Part shown: positions 20,655 through 31,691 of the stretch, one piece after another
Numbering within the stretch: the stretch's first letter is position 1
Layout: each line of letters opens with the position of its first letter
DNA from: Bombardia bombarda
Lineage: Eukaryota; Ascomycota; Sordariomycetes; Sordariales; Lasiosphaeriaceae
NCBI GenBank assembly: GCA_030512295.1
Contig: JAULSR010000004.1
Span: forward strand, 1,116,001-1,180,000
DNA length: 64,000 nt
Reading direction: 5' to 3'
Position numbers and translations under genes: made by a program
The notes under the pieces: model-generated
Told to the model about the DNA's origin: nothing
Databases searched by the model: none
The model's input: the letters and a program-made list of their open reading frames with translations, nothing else

Positions 20655-23015
20655 GATCGCGCAGTCGCTTTCGTTCCTCTGTTGCTCGTTTGTTCTTTCG
20701 TTTGGTTACCGGCCGGTCGCGGGGCCGGAAAACATGTTTTCAAAAGAATATCAAGGTAAAACGGTGGTCGACGAGGACGGAAAGAAGGATCCGGGACGAG
20801 ACGGAGCAAGTAAACATGTACGTCTAGAATAAGTCACAAGCAGACAAGAAGGATTTGACACAGTAGTGGGTGTGAATTGGTAAGAAAATAAGTCAGCAGT
20901 GTGAGGAATAGGTCAATTATCAGCTCCTGGCTCTCAGCTCTTCAAAATCAAGGTAGCAGCCGCCCAGTATATTTTAGGTAGACAGACGAGAGGGCAGTGC
21001 CTCTTGCAGTAGGTAACTAGTACCACAGTAGGTTGCACGCATGTCTGGGCAAGAACGACTTGGCCCCGACGACAAGGGGAAGGAGCACCCAAGCTTTTCA
21101 AGCATTTTGGCGGGTAGACTACCTAGGTTTAGTATTCGTATTTTTGCCCGGCTTCCCTGAAACGGGACGCACTCTCGACTATTATCGTCTCTTTGCTCCT
21201 TCTTGCATTTATAAGTAGTACACTATAACTACCTGATAGGTACGATAGAATGCGATCTATCTTTCCCGGGACTTGACCATTTGCGGATACGAACTGCCAT
21301 ACCCTAGTGGCCCCACTGACCAAGCAGCGGCCCGTGACGATAGTGGCGGCCAACCTGATCCTCCCGAAAGTCGAGAACGGTCGATGCCTTTGGTCCACAT
21401 CCATTCACCAGCAGTTTCTTGACTTGAACTGAGGGTCGCTACGAGTTTGAATTGTGCCAAGGTTGCGCAAGTGTGACTCGACAGACAAGAAAACCTGCAG
21501 TTCGCGCCCCCCATCTGCTTCGGTATCGAGAATCCTTCTGTCACACAAAACAAGAGAAAGTCTGATACTGCCTGTGCATCACTGCATGCTATCCCCCTGG
21601 GGTCGCGAGCTCATCAACCGCATGTCAAAGCGGTGGCCGCAAGGGGGAGGCTCGCTATACTGTGGTAGTCTCCGTACTTTTCACCTTTTTCCTTCAATAC
21701 TGCCGACATCCATCACCCGGATCATGAACTTGCTGCCCAAAATCTCACCCGAATCAGCCGTCATGGGACAGATGACGTCGTCTCCCTCCTTCCCCGGCCC
21801 GACCTGACTGGCAGCCTTTACCAGTAATTTGCTGCATGGCCAAGCATTCACTGGTTATTGTCGAATGTCGATGCTGCTGACATGAGATGGGGAGGGAGAT
21901 AGACAGTAGGGCGACTGCCGATTGGACGTGCTGCTGCTGCATCTCAGCCAGCTGCAAATACTACGCAGTAAGCACCGCCGCCTCGTCGGACCGGGAAGAC
22001 GCAGCCATGGCTGGGCGAGCCAGCCGATAATGTGCATTGTGAATCATGATCGTCAACTTGGGGAACACGACACAGCATGCCGGAGAGGCCGTAAAACACA
22101 ACTCTTGGTGACGAGACTTGATAATAAGGCTGGATTTGGAGACGTCTATACCCCATAAAAGAGTGCAGCAATGCAGAACCTACCCTACTTACTTATGCTT
22201 GCGAGCTGTGTGTTCATAGGCTGGTTCGGAAAGACTGGTTTCAATTACTGTGTAACCATGAACACCCAACCCCTTTTCATTTACCCGACATCCCCATATC
22301 TCGATTCTTATAACTGAAAGGGGCAAGTGATGCAACCCCGGATAAATTGGCATATTTCACGACTACAAAGTGTAAGAAACCCTAAAACGAAAAGAAACAG
22401 TACATACCTACTTCTTGTGAATTCGGACCTCACCTGCAAATGAGATGATCTCGTATATGCTACCTATAATCTCAATACTAATTTCCAGGTATGCAGGTAC
22501 ATAGGTATCCGGTGTGTACTGCCAAACTCCCATAGAGCAGCAAGTTGTCAAAAATTTACCCCGAAAACCTGCTACATTCTGATTATGTATGACCTGGGGG
22601 CACAACAGCGTTTCAGTTAGTGGACGGGAAGAACTAAGAGATTATACAGTCAAACATAAGGAGTAATAAGACTGAACACTACCTCGGTCTTCTATCTAAC
22701 TGCCTTCTACACAGCATCTCACTGACCTTTCCCTCTACAATCCATATGGTGGTAAAATAAAGTAGCCAAGTACATTACCACACACAAAGGAGACCAGTCC
22801 ATCATCCCTCCTCGACCCCTTAAACAACAATAGAAAAACAGAAAATATAACATGGAAAACACCCAAAGCGATACTCTATAAATACATCATTATTACTATT
22901 ATACCTCTAAGTCTAGTAGTGTAGGTCTCGCTCCTCCGTTGCCTATGCTAACGAAATCAAATAAAAACACGCGATAACCAGCCGATGCTGCCAAACCTGC
23001 AGACCTACCACCCAA
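20655..23015. other. Intergenic 2.4 kb
   Basis: Promoter side of the membrane-protein gene and 3' side of the sterol glucosyltransferase gene, both minus. No frame shows a domain or a splice partner. The right third (22170-23000) is notably A+T-rich. No repeat or RNA gene recognised. Confidence 0.55.
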
Positions 23016-26000
23016 TCAATCTAAGTCATGCCTCGTCTTATCCATAGTCTGTCTACTGTCCGCCTTGTTCTTCTTGACATCATGAGAGTTTGGCGCAAAC
23101 GGATTCTCCTTCTCATCCTCATCAGGTGTCGGTGCTGTCTCCTCTTCTGCATCGTCTCCACGCCCAGCTGCTGCTCGACATCCACAATTACCATTACCAG
23201 AATTAGCAACCTCCTTATGCTCAACTCCATGATGATCCTTCTGATTACCCTCCTGTTGTGGCTGGTGCTGCTGACGCCGTTCATCCTGTCGTTGCTCAGC
23301 AACCGCACCGCTCCCAGCCCCAGCCGCCCACCCCCCCGATCCAGCCTCCGTCCCAAACTCAGGAGACCTACCGCCCCCCTCCCCCCTTTTCCTCTGCTCC
23401 TGCTGCTCCACAGCCGACGGTGTCTTCCCAACATCACCCCCCTTAACCTTCCCGCCCTCCTCCTCCTCCCTCTTCTTCCTTGCATCATCCGGACTCGACT
23501 TGCCCACATCGCTCCCCTTCCTCCCCCTATCCCTCCCCACGACCGCCTCGACCCCATCCCCCTCCCTCAGCGCCTCAAGCGCCTTCCTCGCCGTCGCCGC
23601 GCTCTCAAATGCCGCCCCCAGACCCCTCTTCCTCTTGGTCCTCCCCACCACCCCAGCCAGCCTCGCCTTCAACCCGGCGCCCTTCCCACCTTTGCCATTC
23701 CCGCTCTTGATCCGCCTCTCCTCCCTCTCCAGCGCCTCCCACAGCTCCCGCATCACCTCCCACCCGCGCACCACCTCCTCGTCCCGCGCCTGCCGCTCCT
23801 TCTCCCCCAGCTGCCGCACCTCCCTCTGCCCCTGCACGATGCGCGCCCGCCGCACGTATTTATACGGCTGCCTGCCCCGCTCGGCCTGCTTCACGATGCC
23901 CTTGAGCGTGTACCCCACCGGGCCGATGATGGCCGCGATGTCCTTGAGCACGAACCCCGTCAGGCCCATGCCGACGCCCGTGACGAACCCGCGCAGGCCG
24001 CCGTCGCGGGCGCCGCGCACGGGGAGGCGCACGACGCCCGTCCAGCCGTCGTAAATGCCGAAGACGAACTCGTGGCCGGCTGCGCGCAGGCCTGACTTGA
24101 TTCCCGTGACGCGCGTGGGTCGGCGCACCGTGTCGTCGCCGTACAGGCGCGGCGCATTGTGGAAGCCCTGTGCGAGGGCGAGCGAGAGGTCCACGGGCGC
24201 TCGCGCCAGCGCCGTGGCCGTCTTGGCGGCGCCCTTGCCGACCTCGTTGGCGATCTCTTCTGCTGGGTTCTCCTCCCCCAAGGTAGACGACGTCAGCTGA
24301 GTGTCGCGGCGCTCCATAGGGCTCCTATCCTCGCGGGTTTCTTGGATATTGTCCTTCTTGTCGTCCTTTTTGTCTTTTTCGTCATCGTGGTCGCCTACAT
24401 CGCCAGAGATAACCCTTTTGGTCTCTGTAGCGTGGTCCGTTGCCTCAATCTGTGGAGCAGAGGGGGAAGATGGTGCCGACTGTTTTGCGTTGTTGGGCCC
24501 CTTTTCCTTGTTTACACCAGACTTGTTGTTCTTTGACCCGGTCTCCTTCTCGTCCACCTTGTTATTCTTCTTCCCACCAGAAGAAGAAGCAATCTGCTTC
24601 CGCTTCTCCTCCTTCTTCTTCTCATGTTTCTTCTTGCGTTCCGTCCTCTTCTTCGCCCCTTTGGCCACCCGGTACGGCACGCCGCCAATGCCGCCAAACA
24701 CGTCCCCGACCGAGCTCATCAGCGAACCCGCGACACCCGTAACAGGCTCGCCGGGTCCCTCAAAATCGTTCCACTCATTATGCCTCAGCAGCCGCAGCTT
24801 CTTCCACGATGCATAGCCCTTCTCAACCGCAAAATTTGCCGCCATCGGACTCAATCGCATATTGGTATTCTTGAGCTGCCAACAGGCGACACGGTCCTCG
24901 AGGATGGAACAACGCATTGAGTTCTTGCCCGCCAGGTTCAGATGCTTGTGGAACGCCCTGCACGCGTTCTCGGCACCATCTCCCTCAAGCTCGATACTCT
25001 TGGCGATTTTCTCCGCCCCCTTGACCGCCTCCTCGGTGAGACAGTACTTGATGCCCTCAGCCAGCTTCTCCGCCGTGAGGGACTTGTAGGGCACCGGCTC
25101 CGGACCGGCCTTTGCCTCGCTGATCATGGATCCCCAGAAATGCTGGTCACCAAAGAAGGGCACCACCATCGTTGGCTTGCCGCACTTGAGGGCAATGGCC
25201 GTTGTCCCGGCGCCGCCGTGGATGACGGTCGCGCGCACCTTGGGGAACAGCCAGTCGTGCGGCGTGTTGTCGAGCATGAATATGTTCTCAGGCACATCGA
25301 GGCTGTCGCCTCCCAGCCCGCCCCAGCCCTTTGAGACCAAGGCGCGCACACCGGCTGACTTGACAGCCTCGAAAATCATGTCGGTGAAGCGGTCGGCATC
25401 GTCGACAACGATGGAGCCAAAGCCAATGTATATCGGGTCCTCCCCGGCGTCCAGGAACTTTGTCAAGGGGTCTGGCGGATTAAACGACGAAGCCAGGTCC
25501 AGGAACACGAACCCAGAAACGTCAACCTCATCGCCCCAATCCTCCGGCTTGGGAACCAACCCAGGACTCCAGAGGTACGTAAACGGCACATGTAGCCGAT
25601 ACGTCGCGCCCGGTGCCCACAGCGTCGACACCGGATCCAGCCCCAGCGTCTTCACCCGAAAATCATTCACCAGATCCCCCAGCCCCTGCCAGACCATCAT
25701 CTCCACGAGCGGGTACGATATAAAGTTCGTATACCCCGGGTCCACATTCGACTTCTTGATGCTCGCCAGCGGATGCGGGAACGCCTGCGTCGGCGTGTAC
25801 GGAAACGTAAACATCAGGTGCAGCGGGATGCCCAACGCCTCGGCGCAGTGCACATGCGCAAAACTCGGCGGGTTCGCGATGATGGCGTCCGCCACAAACG
25901 GGTCCCGCTCGCCCATCATCTTTGCGTTGCGCGCGTCCTTCTCGTTGTCGCTCGCGTTGATGCACGCCCGCCAGAAGCCCTCAAACATCTCGGCCATGGC

Positions 26001-27077
26001 GGCGCGCCGGCGGCTGATGTCGCCGGCCTTGACCGTCTCGAGCGTCGGGATCATGCCCGGGTTCTTGACCATGAAGGCCATCAGCTCCGACGGGTCGCCG
26101 CCGACGGAGAAGAACTCGAGGCCCGAGTCCTTCTCGACGAAGTCGCGGAAGGCCGGGTGCGTGGCGATGCGCACGCGGTGGCCGCACTGCTCCTTGAGGA
26201 CCTTGCCGATCTTGAGGAAGGGCTGCGCGTCGCCGCGGGAGCCGATCACCATGATGACGATGTTGAGCTTGGGGCACGAGATCTTGTCCAGGGACAGCGT
26301 CGTTGATGCGGACGAGAGCCGCGACCCGGCGCTGGGTCGTCTTTGGGTAGCGTCAGCGTCTTTGCCGCCGCCGAGGCCGGGGCCGGTCCCATCTCTTGGC
26401 GGCATTACTTTTTGTACTGCGGTGCCGAGCGCCTTGGCCAGATATCCCGTGTTGCTTGTGTCTTTGACCGAGATGTTGAGACGTCCATCGCGCTTGGAGA
26501 CCTTGCCCTTGGTCATGTAATGCTGGTTTCCAACGTGGAAACGGCGGTGGTGGTCGTCGGTTGAGCGGTGCTTGGGCTTGGGTGCTGCCGCAGCCTTCCT
26601 GTTTGTGCCTCTGCCGGCCCGGTCGTCCTCATCCTCGGACGAGGATGAGGACTCACTGCTGGAGAATATGACATCTTCCCGCGGCGTGCCTATTTTGGAT
26701 GTACTTGTCCCGCTGCGCTTTGCGGGGGGCGGCTGCCGCGAAGAGCCGGGCAGTTCGGTGGCCCATTGTTTGGTGACTGGGGCAGACGGGCGCGTCGCGC
26801 CTTCGGGTTTGGACGTCTCTGTGGTATGTGGCTCTGGGGGATATGTGGTGGGAGTGGGATCGCTCTTCCGATGTTGTCTCTCGGGCGGCGAAGTCGGCGA
26901 CATTGCCTCGGGAGATTGTGTTTCGGGAGGAACGGGGGCAGGATAAACGATATTGCCCGCAGCATCGCGGACTACCGTCACCGGGTGGCCATGATGCTGG
27001 ATGCTTTCGAGGCGAACGGGTGCATTTTCTGCCTCGGAGGAAGAGGCAAATGATGGCTGGGAGTCAAGGTTCGACAT
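23016..27077 (-). CDS. UDP-glucose:sterol glucosyltransferase-like protein (GT28/GT1 fold)
   Basis: One uninterrupted frame of 1353 residues. Residues 1 to about 265 are low-complexity (Pro/Ser/Glu, an SSSESSSSSEDEDD run). The GT28 N-terminal domain begins at C268 with LNIVIMVIGSRGDAQPF, the typical sterol glucosyltransferase opening. The C-terminal donor-binding half carries DNTPHDWLFP and HGGAGTTAIALKCGKPTMVV (from H620), then PFFGDQHFWG. A Lys/Glu-rich charged segment (about 830-950) precedes a conserved-looking block (about 960-1120) with AGHEFVFGIYDGWTGVVRLP and GVGMGLTGFVLKDIAA, followed by a basic tail. The reaction expected is transfer of glucose from UDP-glucose to ergosterol-type sterols at membranes. 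I see no PH or GRAM domain, unlike ATG26-type enzymes, so a direct pexophagy role is not implied. The large antisense frames are shadows. Confidence 0.9.
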   Translation of the reverse strand: MSNLDSQPSFASSSEAENAPVRLESIQHHGHPVTVVRDAAGNIVYPAPVPPETQSPEAMSPTSPPERQHRKSDPTPTTYPPEPHTTETSKPEGATRPSAPVTKQWATELPGSSRQPPPAKRSGTSTSKIGTPREDVIFSSSESSSSSEDEDDRAGRGTNRKAAAAPKPKHRSTDDHHRRFHVGNQHYMTKGKVSKRDGRLNISVKDTSNTGYLAKALGTAVQKVMPPRDGTGPGLGGGKDADATQRRPSAGSRLSSASTTLSLDKISCPKLNIVIMVIGSRGDAQPFLKIGKVLKEQCGHRVRIATHPAFRDFVEKDSGLEFFSVGGDPSELMAFMVKNPGMIPTLETVKAGDISRRRAAMAEMFEGFWRACINASDNEKDARNAKMMGERDPFVADAIIANPPSFAHVHCAEALGIPLHLMFTFPYTPTQAFPHPLASIKKSNVDPGYTNFISYPLVEMMVWQGLGDLVNDFRVKTLGLDPVSTLWAPGATYRLHVPFTYLWSPGLVPKPEDWGDEVDVSGFVFLDLASSFNPPDPLTKFLDAGEDPIYIGFGSIVVDDADRFTDMIFEAVKSAGVRALVSKGWGGLGGDSLDVPENIFMLDNTPHDWLFPKVRATVIHGGAGTTAIALKCGKPTMVVPFFGDQHFWGSMISEAKAGPEPVPYKSLTAEKLAEGIKYCLTEEAVKGAEKIAKSIELEGDGAENACRAFHKHLNLAGKNSMRCSILEDRVACWQLKNTNMRLSPMAANFAVEKGYASWKKLRLLRHNEWNDFEGPGEPVTGVAGSLMSSVGDVFGGIGGVPYRVAKGAKKRTERKKKHEKKKEEKRKQIASSSGGKKNNKVDEKETGSKNNKSGVNKEKGPNNAKQSAPSSPSAPQIEATDHATETKRVISGDVGDHDDEKDKKDDKKDNIQETREDRSPMERRDTQLTSSTLGEENPAEEIANEVGKGAAKTATALARAPVDLSLALAQGFHNAPRLYGDDTVRRPTRVTGIKSGLRAAGHEFVFGIYDGWTGVVRLPVRGARDGGLRGFVTGVGMGLTGFVLKDIAAIIGPVGYTLKGIVKQAERGRQPYKYVRRARIVQGQREVRQLGEKERQARDEEVVRGWEVMRELWEALEREERRIKSGNGKGGKGAGLKARLAGVVGRTKRKRGLGAAFESAATARKALEALREGDGVEAVVGRDRGRKGSDVGKSSPDDARKKREEEEGGKVKGGDVGKTPSAVEQQEQRKRGEGGGRSPEFGTEAGSGGWAAGAGSGAVAEQRQDERRQQHQPQQEGNQKDHHGVEHKEVANSGNGNCGCRAAAGRGDDAEEETAPTPDEDEKENPFAPNSHDVKKNKADSRQTMDKTRHDLD

Positions 27078-28866
27078 GGTCGTGTTGATAGTTGAGATTT
27101 GGGATCGCTGGTAGACGTTTGTTGTCGAGGGGGGCCGTCGTTTCTAGTATCCGAGTAATAATATCTCAGACTAAGGCATTGGCGCACATCATAGAGTACA
27201 GGCGCCCTTGCTCTTCCATGCTTTTCTTTTTCGGTGTTTTTATTTCTTGTCACGGACTCGAATGCAACCAACCGTGCCTGAAGATTCACTCTTCGAGGTG
27301 GGAAGGCACTGGTCTTGGTAGGGTAGGCGCGCCTGACGTACTTTGTACGCGCCCTCCACTAATATCGAGACTGATATAGCGCTCCGGTTTACCTGACTTG
27401 AGCAACTGCCGTTGAATCGCACAAAATCCACACCTATCTGTTACCTACTAATATAGCATATGGAGTGTCCCATTGGCCTTTTTCTTGCTGCCCGCTCGAG
27501 CCTGCAGGGGCATGCCGTGGCTTGGTGTTGGCCAGACCAGAGTCCATCCTGCTTTTGCTCAGGTTTCATTTTCATTTGGGCGCGAGTTGTGATCCCAAGC
27601 GATGACATCACCATCGTGCAGGGGCAATGCTTGGCTATGCGCCAGCATGCCAACCCCTGTCGCGCATCTTTAGCCCGTCGATGATTCCGAACTTCCCGTC
27701 TGCCGCCCATTCATTCACCAACCAAAACAGCAATGATTCTTCTTGTTGCTCAAGACCTCGAAACAACCTGAACATCTGCGGTAGTGGCGTTCGTTATCCG
27801 GGTCTCAAATGTATTATGCCTTTTATCTCCATTTGGCGGGAGACTAGGAAAACATACCTACACAAGCACAACACCGTGCATCGTCTGGTTCTTATTTAGC
27901 ATACGCACAGGCGCCACTATTAAGATTTAAAAAGCACAGATTACTCCGTAGTGCAGTGTCGATGCGTGCTGGCTTCTTCCACTCTTCATCTAAACAGTCC
28001 GTAAGAGACGCTAAAAAGTAACTCACGAATGATATGTGTATGTTCCTAAGTACCTTACCTTATGTTCGCTCACATCCACCAACACCCGAGTTTCTAACAG
28101 CGAGTGGTAGTTCTTTACCAAAACCAACCCTTCACAAAGCCCAACCAACTTCCCTCAAACTTCCATGTTTAATGTTCTGTCTTCTCCTTCTCACTGTAGC
28201 CACAACCCTCTACCCCCAGTCTACCCATTCATCTCTCTTGCCATCTTACCCTCATCATATCTCACTGACTTGACTCTCTCCATGCTTTCCCCCAACTCCT
28301 CCCCTGTTTCTCGTGACGCGCATATATCATGTCAGGCTGTTGCTGCCTATCGTGGTTTCCCACCTTCTCAGACTTTCATCCAAACTTTCCACTCACGCAC
28401 ATAGCGACTGCATACACAAACTGGGAAGTATGTAGGGAGGTAGGGAGGTGGGTAGGTAGGGAAATAGGGAGGTAGCAGCAGCATGTAAGCAATAATTTGT
28501 AGTAGCAGTAGCGGCAATGTCTTCCCTTGACGCCGTGAGCGCCATGCCATGACACGTTCTCCGTCCGTAAACCCATTCAAATTGTCCTGCCCTGCCCTGT
28601 GTCAGAAAGAAGCAAAAGCTCTTCTCCCGCCAACGCTTGCTTCCCGCGGCACTCGTCCATGATCAACCTCACAAACCACCAACGGGGAGTCAGCCAACCA
28701 GTCGGCCATAAATCAGATCGAATCCATCCATCTCCGTACAAACCCGTAAAAAGTCCAGAAAGAAAAAAAAACCAAAGCGCAGACAGATATTCCTCACCCC
28801 CCCTTCTCCTTCCCACTTCCCCCTTCACCAAAACATCCCAGGCGGATCCGGATCCTGAGCAGCCCA
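27078..28866. other. Intergenic 1.8 kb
   Basis: Upstream region of the sterol glucosyltransferase gene and 3' region of the Ybp-family gene (both minus). No supportable gene. The part near 28430-28475 has GGTAGG-type repeats that open artificial frames. Confidence 0.55.
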
Positions 28867-29336
28867 CTAAGCCCTCTCGGCCTCCTCCACCGCCCTGAAC
28901 CCCTCCGACCCCCTCAGCAGCGCCAGCCTGTCCCTCAGCACATCCAAATCAGACGCCAGCGGCCCCAGGTCCTCGCCCTCCAGCTCCCCGCCCGCGCGGC
29001 GCGCCTTGTCCAGCCGCGCCAGCGTCTGCTGCAGCGGCTCGAACCAGCGCTCCTTGACCGTCGCGTCCGTGTTGGCCGGCAGCACGTGCTTCCACTTGCT
29101 GCTTGAGCCCCACAGGAACAACCCAAAGTTGGCCGCCTGGATCAAGAACGGCGAGTTCTGCGCCAGGTAGTCGATCAGCTCGTTCAGCTCCAGCTGCCGG
29201 AGCTCCTTGACGTTGGGGAAGAGCACGTATTCGACCGTCTCCAGGGCCTGCGGGCCGGCGAACACGTTCGACGACGAGGCGGTGGCGGTGGCGGTGGCGG
29301 CGGCTTTTGACGTTGTGGTTGAGGGGTCGGCGGTTG

Positions 29337-29369
<33 letters not shown>

Positions 29370-30928
29370 CTGCGAGATACTCCTCGCGGAGCCATGTGAC
29401 GGCGCACGCCTTGAGGGACGCAAACATGCAGTTCTCGAGGAGGTCGTACAGGATGCGTAGACGATCATCGTCTGCCGGGTCAGCGTGTAGAACCTGGCCG
29501 GCTAGGGCGACTGCTGCGTTACGGGCCTGTATCCGCGGGTGATAGAGAGCGGTGAGGGTGGCGAGGTGGATGTATTTCATGTATTGCGAGGTCGGTTCCT
29601 CGTCTGAGGGTGCTGTCGAGTTGATGAGGGGCGACGAAGGGGTAGATGAGATGAGGTTGTTTGACTGCAGCCAGAGTCCAATCGCCACAAGCGCCTCTAT
29701 GGTGCCGGGCGACTGCTGGATTTCGGATTCGGGGTCGCCTTCCAAGAACTTTTCCAGAATGTCAAAGTGCTCTGGGAATATGTGAATGTCGGGTGCGGCT
29801 TGGTCTGCGTCGAAGACGGTTGACGAGAAAACCCAGTACGCCAGCAAGCAGGCGCAGCCGCCTGTCGACAATGCCAAGTCGTCTGGACTCAGTATATCGC
29901 CCGAGTTTGCCAAGGGGTCGTTATGAACTGCCCCACGGTGAAGCTGGGTGAGAAAGGACCTTGAAAACGAGGGAAGGCCCAAGTCTTTAATCAGTGCCTG
30001 TCGATCAAAGTTAGCATGCCGCAATAATCATCCGTCTTTTGAAAACCAGAAGGTCAGACAAAGATCTTACCACTAGCTGTCCAACAATTGCGTCCCTTGC
30101 CAACAGCTCTTGATTCTCGCGAAAAGCCGCCATCACGGATGTCTTCCCGGGGATAATCTTGCCCGGGTTGTAAAACTCCAACAACCGTGCCGCCCACGCC
30201 ATGTCGTTGCCGTTCACATATGTCTCCAGGACACAGGTGACAAAGCTGAGCAGCAGCCTCTGCTGCATCGCATCCTCAGACGGATCCTGGCGCTGGTCCT
30301 TATCAGCCTCTGGATCGGGCGCATTCTTGGACGTGTCGCCATCCTGATCCGGGTTCGCCACGTTCACGCTTGACTTCCTGCTGGGCAGCGCCGGCCTCCG
30401 CCTCCCGGACAGGCTGTGCACCAGGTTGATGACGGCCGCTGTCATCTCCTGGTTCGGGCGGTAGGTGCGGTAGACGGTCTGCAGGGTCTGGGCGAGGAAC
30501 CGGCTGGGGTATTTCGTCTTGATGCGCGTGTGCAAGATGGCGAGGATGCCGAGGAGGGTGATGAACTTGTGCGTCAGCGAGACGGCGGCTTGGGTCGGCG
30601 GCGGCTTCTCGCCCTCGTCGTCGCTCTGGTAGCCGTCGTCGTCCTGGCTGACGAGCTCGAGCGTCTCGAGCACCTTTAGTATCACCTCGCGCGGGTTGCC
30701 CAGGCGCGCGATGGTCTCGAGGCAGGCATCGGAGCCCGGCAGGTTGACTAGGTTGTAGACCAGATCCCAGCCAATCTCCTGCGTGAGCTCGGCATCTTGG
30801 AGGATCTCGTTGAGGGTGGGCAGGACGGCGGCCGAGAGATTGGCCTCGACGATGGTCAGGTATGTAAATCGGTCTGTCGCGGGCGGCCGGGCGTCTCTGA
30901 TGGCCGCGATAGCTTTGGAATCGTCCAT
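28867..30928 (-). CDS. YAP1-binding / Ybp1-Ybp2 (Alf4-glomulin) family protein
   Basis: Two exons, 30928-30071 and 29997-28867, separated by a 73-nt GT...AG intron (phase 0), giving 662 residues. It is an alpha-solenoid-like helical protein: the N-terminal half has repeated helices (GWDLVYNLVNLPGSDACLET, LLGILAILHTRIKTKYPSRF, AVINLVHSLSGRRRPALPSR). The second exon begins ALIKDLGLPSFSRSFLTQLH and has ALSTGGCACLLAYWVFSS. This matches my recollection of the fungal Ybp1/Ybp2 family, in which yeast Ybp1 helps peroxide-dependent activation of the Yap1 factor and Ybp2 acts at the kinetochore. Which role applies here cannot be told from sequence. A poly-Ala/Thr/Ser insert encoded by GCN repeats (around 29270-29375) interrupts the second half and is probably a disordered loop. 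Acidic linker QDDDGYQSDDEGE near residue 95. Confidence 0.82.
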
Positions 30929-31691
30929 GGCGAGTGAGCTACAGCGAGGGAAGAGAGGTCGGTGTCGACGGCGGCACTATCGTGAGAAAAAAAAAAAAGA
31001 TTGGTGGATGAGGGAGAAAAAGGGATAGAAGGGTAGACAGGCAGCAATAAGGTGGATCACAATGATTCCCCGTTCTGGTCCAAGTTTTTGATTTGGCAGG
31101 CCCCCGTGACTACTACGACGACTGCGTTGACATCAAGGTGCAGCCAGCCGGCAAGAGCTCGATACGGCTGGATGGATACCTAGGGGGTGTATGTAGGACG
31201 TTAAGTAGTTACCCCGCACTCCACTTCAAGCCGCCGTGTTCGTGCTGGTGCTAGCGACTGCAGTGCTCCAATTCGTTATCGTGTAGACTCTAAGCGGGGG
31301 TGCTGTGAGTGAACCCTGCTGGCCGCTTGTCCGGTCGCCTGGAAGTAAACCGGGGATAGGTGCAGTAATTGTTCAGAATTTGTTTGCAACGAGACAATGG
31401 CAAATTCGAACAATAGTTCGTTTTTTCCTATTGCTCTTGTGAATCACGCCCATTGTCTCACGCTTTTACCACTCCAGATTGTGACCGGATGGCGGATAAA
31501 GATGGATACCGTTTACGTTCACGAGCAGCGCATTCCCTGGAGAATGACGTCCTAGCTCAGTTATTTGACGCCAAAATTCCACCCAAAACGCCCAAGCATA
31601 ATCCCAGATCAACAACAACAACATCAACCCAAGCACATCCCCTTTCACAACACCGCATGCCTCCAAATACAAACAAATCCACAATATACTT
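30929..31691. other. Intergenic 0.76 kb
   Basis: Ybp-family promoter side and SET-protein 3' side. No gene supported. A short A run lies at 30987-30998. Confidence 0.6.

Noticed and set aside
23028..24095. 355-codon antisense frame over the sterol glucosyltransferase gene
   Set aside because: Pro/Leu/Arg-rich shadow of a conserved minus-strand gene.
25126..26520. 464-codon antisense frame over the catalytic domain of the glucosyltransferase
   Set aside because: The opposite strand carries recognisable GT motifs in the same interval; antisense overlap is explained by codon usage.
28867..29407. Arg-rich frames on the minus strand in the Ybp gene's second exon
   Set aside because: Alternative phases of a confirmed exon containing a GCN repeat.
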